Of a stretch of DNA of 64,000 bases, positions 9,424 through 26,275 are shown piece after piece (within the stretch, counting starts at the first letter, position 1; each line of letters starts with the position of its first letter). The DNA is from Thermomonas flagellata (GTDB lineage: Bacteria; Pseudomonadota; Gammaproteobacteria; Xanthomonadales; Xanthomonadaceae): NCBI RefSeq assembly GCF_022419185.1, contig NZ_JAJOZK010000010.1, forward strand, positions 1 to 64,000. The letters are read 5' to 3'. Under the pieces are notes generated by a model. That model was not told the DNA's origin, did no database searches, and was given only the letters and a program-made list of their open reading frames with translations. A program made the position numbers and the translations under genes.

Positions 9424-9452
9424 CTTGAACGCCCCTCGCCGCCGCCCCACAT
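9424..9452 (+). promoter_or_regulatory. sigma-32 (heat shock) promoter for dnaK
   Basis: CTTGAA (9424-9429), a 15-base spacer and CCCCACAT (9445-9452) match the sigma-32 consensus. It lies in the grpE-dnaK gap, about 60 bases before the dnaK start, leaving room for an untranslated leader and the ribosome-binding site at 9499-9505. Confidence 0.72.
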
Positions 9453-9513
9453 GGAGGGCATCGGCGCAGCGCGCCCACCCCATCACCGCATCGAGGAACC
9501 GGAGGACGACATC

Positions 9514-11436
<1,923 letters not shown>

Positions 11437-11450
11437 TGGCCGCAGGCGAT

Positions 11451-11481
11451 GCGACGGGCAGGCCATGGGCCTGCCCGTCGC
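11451..11481 (+). other. perfect 14-bp hairpin between dnaK and dnaJ
   Basis: GCGACGGGCAGGCC and GGCCTGCCCGTCGC flank an ATG loop, giving an uninterrupted 14-bp stem in the 70-base gap between the two genes. There is no following T tract, so it is not a standard terminator. It may protect the dnaK mRNA end or reduce read-through into dnaJ; both are inference. Confidence 0.7.
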
Positions 11482-11506
11482 CATGTGAGGGGAACGGGTT
11501 GGCCCG

Positions 11507-12631
11507 ATGAGCAAGCGCGACTACTACGAGGTCCTGGGCGTGGCCCGCACCGCCGGCGAGGAGGAGCTGAAGAAGGCCTACCGCCGCTGCGCGATGAAGT
11601 ACCACCCGGACCGCAACCCGGGCGACAAGAGCGCCGAGGCCGCGTTCAAGGAGTGCAAGGAGGCCTACGAGGTCCTGAGCGATCCCGCGCGGCGCCGGCT
11701 GTACGACCAGCACGGCCACGCCGCGTTCGAACACGGCATGGGCGGCGGCAATGCCGGCCCCGGCTTCGCCGACGTGGGCGACATCTTCGGCGACATCTTC
11801 GGCAGTATCTTCGGCGGCGGCGCCCGCCAGGGCCCGCGCCGCGGTGCCGACATCGGTTATGTGCTGGAGCTGGACCTGGAGGAGGCGGTCGCCGGGGTCG
11901 AGAAGCGGATCGAGGTGCCGACCGTGGTCGCCTGCGGCCACTGCCGCGGCACCGGCGCCGAGGACGGCAAGGTGGACACCTGCACGACCTGCCACGGGCG
12001 CGGCCAGGTGCGCATGCAGCGCGGGCCGTTCACGATGCAGGCGCCATGCCCGCACTGCGGCGGCAGCGGCCGCACCATCACTACCCCGTGCCGGCAGTGC
12101 CACGGCCACGGCCGGGTCGAGGAAGAGAAGATCCTGCAGGTCAAGATCCCGGCCGGGGTGGACAGCGGCGACCGCATCCGCCTGGCCGGCGAGGGCGAGG
12201 CCGGCCCGCCCGGCGCGCCGCCCGGCGACCTGTACGTGGAAGTGCGGGTGCGCCCGCACCCGATCTTCGAGCGCGACGGCGACGACCTCCACTGCGAGGT
12301 GCCGATCCGCATCTCGCAGGCGGCACTCGGCGACGTGGTGCGGGTGCCGACCCTGGACGGCGAGGTCGAGCTGCGCATTCCCGCCGAGACCCAGACCGGC
12401 AAGGTATTCCGCCTGCGCGAGCGCGGGGTGAAGTCGGTGCGCAGCCGGCATCCCGGCGACCTGTACTGCAAGGTGGTGGTGGAGACCCCGGTCAACCTCA
12501 CCGCCGCCCAGCGCGAACTGCTGGAGAAGTTCGAGGCCACGTTCGTGGGCGAAGACGCGCGCCGGCATTCGCCGCGCTCGGCCACCTTCCTCGACGGGGT
12601 GCGCAGCTTCTGGGAGCGGATGGTGTCCTGA
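11507..12631 (+). CDS. dnaJ: DnaJ (Hsp40) co-chaperone
   Basis: A 374-residue type I DnaJ. The J domain contains the HPD motif ([12 protein letters not shown]), which stimulates DnaK ATPase. A Gly/Phe-rich linker (residues about 75-110) follows. Four zinc-binding repeats are seen: [24 protein letters not shown] and CRQCHGHG. The two C-terminal substrate-binding beta domains complete it. The ribosome-binding site is GAGGGG upstream of ATG 11507. Full length and all motifs are intact. Confidence 0.97.
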   Translation: MSKRDYYEVLGVARTAGEEELKKAYRRCAMKYHPDRNPGDKSAEAAFKECKEAYEVLSDPARRRLYDQHGHAAFEHGMGGGNAGPGFADVGDIFGDIFGSIFGGGARQGPRRGADIGYVLELDLEEAVAGVEKRIEVPTVVACGHCRGTGAEDGKVDTCTTCHGRGQVRMQRGPFTMQAPCPHCGGSGRTITTPCRQCHGHGRVEEEKILQVKIPAGVDSGDRIRLAGEGEAGPPGAPPGDLYVEVRVRPHPIFERDGDDLHCEVPIRISQAALGDVVRVPTLDGEVELRIPAETQTGKVFRLRERGVKSVRSRHPGDLYCKVVVETPVNLTAAQRELLEKFEATFVGEDARRHSPRSATFLDGVRSFWERMVS

Positions 12632-12764
12632 TCCCGGGCTGAACAGCACTGCCCGCGCCTGCGCCGGCGGGACCAAATGCGTCGGTTCTTGACGCACATC
12701 ACTCCTTGTGGGCGCGCCACATCCTATGCTGTGCCTGCACCATAGTGCGGACAGGCAATCCCCC

Positions 12765-14975
12765 GTGTCGGACCGCCCCTTCGACCCCGCCCTGGCCGGC
12801 GCGCCGGCGCCCCCCTCCGAGGCCCTGCTGGATAGCCTCCAGCAAGCGCTGCTCGAGCGTCTGCCGGCGGCACTGGAGCGCGCGATCGCGCGGGTGGACG
12901 ACTACCTGTTCGACCGCAGCCAGGCCGGTGACGACCAGCTCGGCCTGGTCCAGCTGCGCGAACTGCGCCAGGTGCGCGGGCGTCTCGTGCGCGGGTTCGA
13001 GCACGCGCTGCAGGCCGGGTTCCGGCGCCTGCGCGATCCCTGGCTGGAGCCGACGGCGGCGGCGCCGCTCACCCTCAGCCTGATCGAGGAGGCCGCGCTC
13101 GACGAGCAACTGGCGGTGGAGCAACTGGCCGAGGGGCAGGCGCGGGTGCACCAGGTCGCACTGGAGGCGCTCGGCCAGCGCCTGCGCCACCTGCTGCGGC
13201 GCGACGAGCTCAAGGCGACCGACGACCCGTTCGCGCCGATGTTCCTGGCCGATGCCGTGCGCAAGGCCATGCAGGCAGTGGAACTCGACGGCGGCGTGCG
13301 CATCGTCCTGCTCAAGTACCTCGAGCGCGAATGGACACCGGCGCTGGGCCAGGCCTACGAGCGCGCCAATGCCGCGCTCGCCGCGGCCGGCATCCTGCCG
13401 CACCTGCGCATTGCTCCGCGCCACGAGGACGCCGCGCGCGCCCCCGCGACGCCGCGCGCGCCGGAGCCGGGGATGGCGGCCGCGCCCGATCCCGCTCCGG
13501 CCGGCGTCGCCGCGCCGGCGATCAGCCCGGCCGACCAGGCCGCATTCGCCGGCCTGCTCGGGCTGCTGCAGGGCTGGCGCTCGGCCAACGGCTGGACCCC
13601 GCCTGCTGCCGGTGACGGCACGCCGCCACGGCCGATCAGCTCGGCCGAACTGCTCAGCGTGCTGAGCCTGCTGCAGGGCGACCTGCCGCGCCAGCATGCA
13701 TTGGCCGAGGGCGGCGGCGAGCCCTTGGCCCTGCGCCTGCGCCAGGAGATGGCGCAGGGCGCCAAGCGCCTGGGCGTGGCCGGCGACAACCTGCAGCTGG
13801 ACGGCCTGGACGAGGACGCGGTCGATCTGGTCGCGCTGCTGTTCGACGTGCTGCTCGACGGCCCGCAGTTCGGCCCCGAGATCCGGCGCATGATCGGGCG
13901 CATGCTGGTGCCGTACGTCAAGGTCGCGGTCAAGGACCGCCGGCTGTTCCTGTTCAAGGAGCATCCGGCGCGGCGCCTGCTCAACACCGTGGCCGAGGCC
14001 TGCGAGGGCAACCGCGGCGAGGCGCCGCAAGAGCGCGAGCTGCTCAACCACGTCGACCGCACGATCGACCGCCTGGTCGCCGAGTTCAACGAGGACGTGG
14101 CGATCTTCGAGGTCCTCGAGCAGGAGCTGCGCGCCTACATGGCCCAGCACCGCAAGCGGGTCGAGCTGGCCGAGCGGCGCGCCGCCGAGCAACAGCGCGG
14201 CCGCGAGCGGCTGGAGCAGGCGCGTGCGCGCGCCGAGGCGATGCTGGCGCGGATGCGCAGCGACCGCGAACTGCCGCCGGTGCTGGACGCCTTCGTCGGC
14301 CGCTTCGCGGCGCACCACCTGGTGCAGGTGATCCTGCGCGAGGGCCAGGCCTCGCCGCGCATCGACGCCACCCTGGGCGCGGTCGAGCGCCTGCTGCTGG
14401 CGTTCGACCACGCCGAGCTGCAGATGCCGGTGGCGCAGATGCCCGAGCTGCCGCGCGCGGAGATCCTGGCGGTGCTGGCCAGCTCCGGCTGCGTCGGGGA
14501 GCCGGCCGAGGGCGTGCTGGCGGCCATGCACGAGGCGCTGCTACGGGTTGCGCGCGGCGAGCCGCCGTCCGCGGTGGCGACCGCGCTGGACGCGCCGATC
14601 CCGCCGCTGGAGCCGCCGGCGCCGCCGGCCCCGGATCCGGTGCCGCCGGGGCTGGAGCTGGTCGCCGGCAACGACATGCTCGACTACGACGGCCACGTGC
14701 TCGAGCACATGCGCGCGCTCAAGGTCGGGCAGTGGCTGCAACTGGCCACCAGCCCGGACCGGGTGGAGCCGGCCAAGGTGTCTTGGATCAGCCCGATCTC
14801 CGGCCGCCTGCTGCTGGTCAACCGGCGCGGCATCCGCGTGCTGGTGGCCTCGCCGGAGGAGCTGGCGGCGATGGCCAAGCTCGGTAAGGTCAGCCTGCGC
14901 CAGGGCGAGACCCCGTTCGAGGACGCGCTGCAGCAGGTCGCCGGGCGCCTGAAGTCCGCCGCCGCGCAGCTGTGA
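12765..14975 (+). CDS. DUF1631-family protein
   Basis: A 736-residue soluble, largely helical protein of the DUF1631 family, which is common in gamma- and betaproteobacteria and has no established biochemical role. It contains Ala/Pro-rich linkers (about 205-260), charged helices near 470-515 (RKRVELAERRAAEQQRGRER) and a small beta-rich C-terminal segment (VGQWLQLAT, then PAKVSWISPISGRLLLVNRR) that looks PilZ-like; this resemblance is by eye only. Start choice is uncertain. ATG 12726 falls inside a TATGCT that looks like a -10 element, so GTG 12765 was preferred; GTG 12708 is also in frame. It stands alone between dnaJ and dapB. Confidence 0.75.
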   Translation: MSDRPFDPALAGAPAPPSEALLDSLQQALLERLPAALERAIARVDDYLFDRSQAGDDQLGLVQLRELRQVRGRLVRGFEHALQAGFRRLRDPWLEPTAAAPLTLSLIEEAALDEQLAVEQLAEGQARVHQVALEALGQRLRHLLRRDELKATDDPFAPMFLADAVRKAMQAVELDGGVRIVLLKYLEREWTPALGQAYERANAALAAAGILPHLRIAPRHEDAARAPATPRAPEPGMAAAPDPAPAGVAAPAISPADQAAFAGLLGLLQGWRSANGWTPPAAGDGTPPRPISSAELLSVLSLLQGDLPRQHALAEGGGEPLALRLRQEMAQGAKRLGVAGDNLQLDGLDEDAVDLVALLFDVLLDGPQFGPEIRRMIGRMLVPYVKVAVKDRRLFLFKEHPARRLLNTVAEACEGNRGEAPQERELLNHVDRTIDRLVAEFNEDVAIFEVLEQELRAYMAQHRKRVELAERRAAEQQRGRERLEQARARAEAMLARMRSDRELPPVLDAFVGRFAAHHLVQVILREGQASPRIDATLGAVERLLLAFDHAELQMPVAQMPELPRAEILAVLASSGCVGEPAEGVLAAMHEALLRVARGEPPSAVATALDAPIPPLEPPAPPAPDPVPPGLELVAGNDMLDYDGHVLEHMRALKVGQWLQLATSPDRVEPAKVSWISPISGRLLLVNRRGIRVLVASPEELAAMAKLGKVSLRQGETPFEDALQQVAGRLKSAAAQL

Positions 14976-14990
14976 AGCCGGGGCGGGCGC

Positions 14991-15019
14991 TTGTCCGCGC
15001 CGGTCGCCGCCGCTAGCCT
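14991..15019 (+). promoter_or_regulatory. probable dapB promoter giving a leaderless transcript
   Basis: TTGTCC (14991-14996) and TAGCCT (15014-15019) are exactly 17 bases apart, and the -10 ends 6 bases before ATG 15026. No Shine-Dalgarno sequence precedes the start. The geometry is the same as at hrcA. Confidence 0.5.
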
Positions 15020-15025
15020 GCGCCG

Positions 15026-15733
15026 ATGCCGACTCCCCCGATCCGCCTGTTGATCCATGGCGCCAGCGGGCGCATGGGCCGCGCGCTGCTGCGCCTGGCC
15101 GCCCCCGATCCGCGCTTCACTGTGGTCGCCGCCGTCGCCCGCCGCCCCCCGGCGGACGATCCCGCGGTTCCCTGGTGTCTGGCCGCCGCGTTGGAGGCCG
15201 TGCCGGCCTTCGACGTGGCCGTGGACTTCAGCCTGCCGGACGGCTTCGACGCGGTGCTCGCACTGTGCCAGGCGCGCGGCGCGGCGCTGGTGTCCGGCAC
15301 CACGGGCCTGGCCGCGGCGCAGCAGGCGAGGCTGCAGCAGGCAGCGGCGCGCATCCCGCTGGTGTGGGCCAGCAACTTCAGCCGCGGGGTCGCGCTGCTG
15401 GAGGAGCTGGTCGAGCGCGCCGCGCGCGCGCTGCCGGGCTGGGACTGCGACATCGTCGAGGCCCACCATGCGCACAAGCGCGACGCCCCCTCGGGCACCG
15501 CCCTGACCCTGGGGGCGGCGGCCGCGGGCGGCGGCGCCGACCCGCGCTATGCCTCGCTGCGCGCCGGCGACATCGTCGGCGAGCACCTGGTGCAGTTCAC
15601 CGGCCCCGGCGAGCGCATTGAACTGGTGCACCGCGCCGCTGACCGCGACATCTTCGCGCGCGGCGCGCTCGAGGCCGCGGCCCGCCTGCCGGCACGGCCG
15701 CCCGGGCGCTACCGCCCGCGCGACCTGCTGTAG
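15026..15733 (+). CDS. dapB: 4-hydroxy-tetrahydrodipicolinate reductase DapB
   Basis: A 235-residue DapB, which reduces the dihydrodipicolinate precursor in lysine and diaminopimelate synthesis. The NAD(P)-binding loop is [15 protein letters not shown]. The catalytic segment reads [18 protein letters not shown], and the substrate loop GTTGLA and the core [14 protein letters not shown] are present. It is shorter than E. coli DapB (273 residues), with trimming mainly in the coenzyme domain; from memory xanthomonad DapB proteins are of this shorter size. It precedes carA in the same direction. Confidence 0.94.
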   Translation: MPTPPIRLLIHGASGRMGRALLRLAAPDPRFTVVAAVARRPPADDPAVPWCLAAALEAVPAFDVAVDFSLPDGFDAVLALCQARGAALVSGTTGLAAAQQARLQQAAARIPLVWASNFSRGVALLEELVERAARALPGWDCDIVEAHHAHKRDAPSGTALTLGAAAAGGGADPRYASLRAGDIVGEHLVQFTGPGERIELVHRAADRDIFARGALEAAARLPARPPGRYRPRDLL

Positions 15734-15773
15734 CCGGCCGCCGCGCAGGCTGGCCGCGCCGGCCTGCGGCCGC

Positions 15774-15779
15774 TACAAT
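15774..15779 (+). promoter_or_regulatory. -10 element of the carAB promoter
   Basis: TACAAT lies 85 bases upstream of the carA start in the dapB-carA gap. No convincing -35 hexamer lies 16-18 bases upstream, so activator help or a weak promoter is possible. No pyrimidine-attenuation structure was recognised in the leader. Confidence 0.45.
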
Positions 15780-15863
15780 CCACGCTCGCCTGACTTCTCA
15801 CCGCACCGGACCGGTAGCCCCGCTCCGGCGCGTTTCTGCAACCCCACACTGGGCGATCCCCCT

Positions 15864-20240
<4,377 letters not shown>

Positions 20241-20244
<4 letters not shown>

Positions 20245-20720
20245 GTCGAGCCCCCATCACCGCCAAGGGCGCGGCGCGGCTGCGCGCCGAGCTGGAGGAA
20301 CTGAAGTCGGTCAAGCGCCCGGCCGTGATCCAGGCCATCGCCGAGGCGCGTGCGCACGGCGACCTGCGCGAGAACGCGGAGTACCATGCCGCGCGCGAGC
20401 AGCAGGGCTTCATCGAAGGCCGCATCAAGCACCTGGAGGCGGAGCTGTCGCACGCGCAAATCATCGACGTGGCGCAGCTGGCCGCCGGCGACCGGGTGGT
20501 GTTCGGCGCCACCGTGGTGCTGGCCGAATGCGACGGCGACGGCGAGAAGTGCTACCAGATCGTGGGCGACCTCGAGGCCGACATCCGCCAGGGGCTGATC
20601 GCGATCTCCTCGCCGGTGGCGCGCGCGCTGATCGGCAAGCACGCCGGCGACGTGGTCGCGATCGAGGCGCCCGGCGGCACCCGCGAATACGAGATCGTCT
20701 CCGTCCGCTACGAGGGCTGA
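20241..20720 (+). CDS. greA: transcript cleavage factor GreA
   Basis: A 159-residue GreA that enters the RNA polymerase secondary channel and stimulates cleavage of backtracked RNA. The coiled coil covers residues about 8-75; its tip carries the acidic pair in [20 protein letters not shown], which coordinates the catalytic magnesium. The C-terminal FKBP-like domain contains [19 protein letters not shown]. It overlaps carB by four bases and leads into rpfE. Confidence 0.96.
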
Positions 20721-20726
20721 GCCGCC

Positions 20727-21650
20727 GTGGCGCGGCGGGTCCTGCTGCTGCCGCCGGCCGCGCGCCTCGCGGCGAGCCCGCTGCCACCGGCGCTGGCGCA
20801 GGCGCTGGCGCGCGCCGACCGCACGCGTGTCGCGCCCGGTGGCGAGGCGCAGTGCCTGCGCCAGTTCCGCCCGCAGCCGTCGGCCTGGCCGGCGGCCGCG
20901 CTGGCGCGCCTGCACGAGGCGGAGGCGCCGCACCTCGCCGGGAACGTCTGGTTGCGCGCCGATCCGGCGCACCTGCGCGCGGACATCAACGGCGTCCGCC
21001 TGCTCGGGGTGGGCGCCCGTCTGGGCGTGGATCAGGCGGACGTGGACGCCCTGCTACCGGCGCTGCGCCCGCTGTTCGCGGAGGCCGGGGTCACGCTGGA
21101 GGCCCCGCATCCGGCGCGCTGGTACCTGCGGCTGCCGGCGGACACGCCGCTGCCCGCGTTCAGCGCGCCCGAGGACGCCCTCGGCGACGACGTGTTCGCG
21201 CATGCGCCGCGCGGCGAGGCGGCGCGCCGCTGGCGGGCGCTGGAAAGCGAGGTGCAAGTCCTGCTGCACAACCATCCGCACAACGCCGCGCGCGTGGCGG
21301 CCGGCAAGGTCGCGGTGAACGCGCTCTGGTTCTGGGGCGGAGGCGCGCTGCCCAGCGCGGTGGTTGCGCCTGCGGCCGCGGTGTATTCCGACGATCCGGT
21401 GCTGCGCGGCGCCGCGCGCCTGGCCGGCGTGCCCGATCATCCGCTGCAGCACGCCCCCGCTGCCACCGACGAGGTCCTGCTCGACCTGCGCCACATGCGC
21501 GACTGGGATGCGCTGCGCGCGCTCGCGCTGCCGCCGCTCGCGGCCGGCGCCGAGGTCGTGCTGGACTTCGCCGATGGCCAAGTGTTCCGCCTCCGCCGCG
21601 GCCAGCGCTGGCGGCTATGGCGGCGCCCACGGCCGGGACTGCCGGCATGA
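20727..21650 (+). CDS. rpfE: RpfE-like regulatory protein
   Basis: A 307-residue protein between greA and recJ, the position of rpfE in Xanthomonas. It shows the features of that poorly understood family: an N-terminal LLLPPAARL, WLRADPAHLRADINGVRLLG in the middle, and GKVAVNALWFWGGGALPS in the C-terminal half. It is often annotated as related to cofactor-independent phosphoglycerate mutase, but no complete metal-binding active site can be seen. In X. campestris rpfE was reported to influence virulence factor production weakly. GTG 20727 is the only sensible start. It overlaps recJ by four bases. Confidence 0.72.
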   Translation: MARRVLLLPPAARLAASPLPPALAQALARADRTRVAPGGEAQCLRQFRPQPSAWPAAALARLHEAEAPHLAGNVWLRADPAHLRADINGVRLLGVGARLGVDQADVDALLPALRPLFAEAGVTLEAPHPARWYLRLPADTPLPAFSAPEDALGDDVFAHAPRGEAARRWRALESEVQVLLHNHPHNAARVAAGKVAVNALWFWGGGALPSAVVAPAAAVYSDDPVLRGAARLAGVPDHPLQHAPAATDEVLLDLRHMRDWDALRALALPPLAAGAEVVLDFADGQVFRLRRGQRWRLWRRPRPGLPA

Positions 21651-23326
21651 GCCCCGCGCGCCGGATCGTGCGCCGCCCGGCGGTGGCGCCGGTAGGCGAC
21701 TGGCCCGCGCACTGGCCCGATCTGCTGCGGCGGGTGCATGCCGCGCGCGGCAGCGACGCCCGCCGCGCGCTGCCGCGGCTGGCCGACCTGCCGCCGCCGT
21801 CGGACCTGCGCGGGATCGAGGCCGCGGTCGGCCTGCTGTGCGCGGCCATCGCCGCCGATGCGCACATCGTGGTGGTCGGCGACTTCGACTGCGACGGCGC
21901 CACCGCCTGCGCGGTGGGCGTGCGCGGGCTGCGCCTGCTGGGGGCGCGCCGGGTGTCGCACGCGGTGCCCAACCGCATGGTCCACGGTTACGGGCTGAGT
22001 CCTGGGCTGGTCGAGGATCTGGCGGCGATGCAACCCGACCTGGTGGTCACGGTGGACCACGGCATCGCCTGCCATGCCGGGATCGCGGCGGCCAAGGCGC
22101 GCGGCTGGCAGGTGCTGGTGACCGACCACCACCTGCCGGGCCCGACGCTGCCGCCGGCGGATGCCATCGTCAATCCCAACCAACCCGGTTGCGGCTTTCC
22201 GGGCAAGGCGCTGGCCGGGGTCGGGGTGGTGTTCTACCTGCTGCTGGCGCTGCGTGCCGCGCTGGGGTCGAAGGCCGACCTGGCAGGCCTGCTGGATCTG
22301 GTCGCGGTCGGCACGGTGGCCGACCTGGTGCCGCTGGACGCCTGCAACCGCGCCCTGGTCGGCGCCGGCCTGCGCCGGCTGCGGGCGGGGCAGGGCTGCC
22401 CCGGGCTGCGCGCGCTCATCGAGGTGTCCGGGCGCCGCGCGGAGACCCTCACCACCGCCGACATCGGCTTCGCCCTCGCCCCGCGGATCAACGCGGCGGG
22501 GCGGCTGGAGGACATGGGCCTGGGCATCGCCTGCCTGCTCACCGACGATCCCGCCGAGGCGCGGCGACTGGCCGCGGCCCTGCACGCGATCAACGCGGAG
22601 CGCCGCGCCCTGCAGGCGGACATGCAGGAGGTGGCCGAAGCCCATCTGGACGGGATCGACGCCGCGCATGCCGCGGTCCTGTTCGATCCCGACTGGCATC
22701 CCGGGGTGGTCGGGCTGGTGGCCTCCAAGCTGAAGGAGCGCCTGCACCGGCCAGCGATTGCCTTCGCTCCGGCCGAACCCGGCAGCGACCTGCTGCGCGG
22801 CTCGGCGCGTTCGATCCCCGGGTTCCACATGCGCGATGCGCTGGCGCTCGTCGATGCCCGCCATCCAGGGCTGATCCCGCGCTTCGGCGGGCATGCGATG
22901 GCCGCCGGCCTGAGCCTGCCGCGCGCGGCTTTCCCCGCGTTCCGCGACGCCTTCGTGCAGGTCGCGCGCGAGGGGCTGTCGCCCGAACTGCTGACCGACG
23001 TCCTCTACAGCGACGGCGCGCTGCGCGCGGACGAACTGCGGCTGGCCACCGCGCTGGCCCTGCGCGACGGCGGCCACTGGGGGCAGGGCTACCCGGAGCC
23101 GCTGTTCGACGGCGAGTTCGCCGTGCGCGACTGGCGCGTGCTGAAGGAGCGCCACCTCAGGCTGGAGCTCGAACTGGACGGCGTGCGCTGCCCTGCGATC
23201 CACTTCGACGGCTGGGACGGCACGGCGCCAGGCGCGCGGCTGCGGATCGCCTACCGCCTGGTCCCGGACGACTGGCGCGGCGGCGAGGCGGTGCAGCTGG
23301 TGGTGGTGCACCGCGAGCCGGCCTGA
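21647..23326 (+). CDS. recJ: single-stranded-DNA exonuclease RecJ
   Basis: A 559-residue RecJ, a 5'-3' exonuclease used in RecF-pathway recombination, mismatch repair and base excision repair. DHH-family metal-binding motifs are VVVGDFDCDGATA, VVTVDHGIACHAG and VLVTDHHLPGP. The DHHA1 domain carries FGGHAMAAGLSLP, and an OB-like domain ends the protein. ATG 21647 overlaps the rpfE stop codon. All catalytic motifs are intact. Confidence 0.95.
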   Translation: MSPARRIVRRPAVAPVGDWPAHWPDLLRRVHAARGSDARRALPRLADLPPPSDLRGIEAAVGLLCAAIAADAHIVVVGDFDCDGATACAVGVRGLRLLGARRVSHAVPNRMVHGYGLSPGLVEDLAAMQPDLVVTVDHGIACHAGIAAAKARGWQVLVTDHHLPGPTLPPADAIVNPNQPGCGFPGKALAGVGVVFYLLLALRAALGSKADLAGLLDLVAVGTVADLVPLDACNRALVGAGLRRLRAGQGCPGLRALIEVSGRRAETLTTADIGFALAPRINAAGRLEDMGLGIACLLTDDPAEARRLAAALHAINAERRALQADMQEVAEAHLDGIDAAHAAVLFDPDWHPGVVGLVASKLKERLHRPAIAFAPAEPGSDLLRGSARSIPGFHMRDALALVDARHPGLIPRFGGHAMAAGLSLPRAAFPAFRDAFVQVAREGLSPELLTDVLYSDGALRADELRLATALALRDGGHWGQGYPEPLFDGEFAVRDWRVLKERHLRLELELDGVRCPAIHFDGWDGTAPGARLRIAYRLVPDDWRGGEAVQLVVVHREPA

Positions 23327-23379
23327 ATGCGCGCGGGCTGGTAAGATGCACGGCCGTTTCCGCCGTGGCTTTCACCCCC

Positions 23380-24508
23380 ATGATCGAGCTCAATCCCCTC
23401 CGAGCACGCATCGCCGACCTCAGCGGCCGGCTGGATGCGCTCCGGGGGTATCTTTGACTACGACGCCAAGCGCGAGCGCCTGGAAGAAGTCGAACGCGAA
23501 CTGGAACACCCGGACGTCTGGAACGACCCCGCCCGCGCGCAGGCGCTGGGGCGGGAGCGCGCGCTGCTGGACAAGACCGTCAATGGGATCCGCAGCCTGA
23601 GCGAGGGCCTGGCCGGTGCCGGTGAGCTGCTGGACCTGGCCGAGCTGGAGAACGACGAGGAGACCGCGCTGGCGGTGCAGGCCGACGTCGACCGCTACCA
23701 GAAGGGCGTGGAGCAGATCGAGTTCCAGCGCATGTTCTCGGGCCCGATGGACGCGGCCAATGCGTTCGTGGACATCCAGGCCGGCGCCGGCGGCACCGAG
23801 GCGCAGGACTGGGCCGAGATGCTGCTGCGCATGTACCTGCGCTGGTGCGAGTCGCGCGGCTGGAAGACCGAGCTGATGGAGGTCAGCGCGGGCGACGTGG
23901 CCGGGATCAAGTCCGCCACCTTCCGGGTCGAGGGCGACTACGCCTACGGCTGGCTGAAGACCGAGATCGGCGTGCACCGGCTGGTGCGCAAGAGCCCGTT
24001 CGATTCCGACAACCGCCGCCACACCAGCTTCACCAGCGTGTTCGTCTCGCCCGAGGTGGACGACGACATCGACATCGAGATCAACCCGGCCGACCTGAAG
24101 ACCGACGTGTACCGGTCCTCCGGCGCCGGCGGCCAGCATGTGAACAAGACCGAGTCGGCGGTGCGCATCACCCATGTGCCCAGCGGGGTGGTGGTGGCCT
24201 GCCAGACCGAGCGCAGCCAGCACGCCAACCGCGAGCGTGCGATGAAGATGCTGAAGGCCAAGCTGTACGAGCTGGAGCTGCAGAAGCGCAACGCCGAGAA
24301 GGACCGCCTGGAAGCCAGCAAGTCCGACATCGGCTGGGGCAGCCAGATCCGCAATTACGTGCTCGACCAGAGCCGGATCAAGGACCTGCGTACCGGCCTG
24401 GAGCGTTCCGACACCCAGAAGGTGCTCGACGGCGATCTCGACGAATTCGTCGAGGCCAGCCTGAAGATGGGCCTGGACGCCGGCGCCAAGCGCAGCGATG
24501 CGGCCTGA
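23380..24508 (+). CDS. prfB: peptide chain release factor 2 (RF2), programmed +1 frameshift
   Basis: RF2 (375 residues) terminates translation at UGA and UAA. The first 25 codons, from ATG 23380, read [20 protein letters not shown] and then LRGYL, followed by an in-frame TGA at 23455-23457. The remaining 350 codons lie in the +1 frame from GAC at 23456. The junction GGGGGTATCTTTGAC matches the known prfB autoregulatory frameshift site. The downstream part carries the catalytic GGQ loop ([18 protein letters not shown]) and the SPF anticodon-like motif ([16 protein letters not shown]). The coding sequence is 23380-23454 joined to 23456-24508. Confidence 0.97.
23443..23458 (+). promoter_or_regulatory. 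prfB programmed +1 frameshift site
   Basis: A CGGGGGTAT Shine-Dalgarno-like stimulator lies 3 bases before CTT TGA C. When RF2 is scarce, the ribosome slips on CTT and continues with GAC in the +1 frame; when RF2 is abundant, it terminates at TGA (23455-23457). Confidence 0.95.
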
Positions 24509-24673
24509 AGCGGCGCTCGCGGGACTGCTGCTGGCTGCCGCTGCGGCAGTCCCGGCCTCGGCCCGTCCTTCCCGCTGCACCGCCCCGCGACTGGTCTTTC
24601 ATCCCCACGGCGCTGCTGCGCGACCCGGCCGCACCCGGCCGGGTGCAGGCTGCCGCCCCTACGCCCCCTCGCC

Positions 24674-26185
<1,512 letters not shown>

Positions 26186-26275
26186 GGCGCGCATGGCTGG
26201 CCGGTCCCTGCCGCCGTCCGCGTGGCCCGGGGGAGAAGCCGGCGCGCGACCGCGACGGCGATCACGGGGACGCGC

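Noticed and set aside
12689-12717. TTGACG upstream of the DUF1631 gene as a -35 element
   Set aside because: No -10-like hexamer at the right distance; TATGCT at 12725 is 30 bases away.
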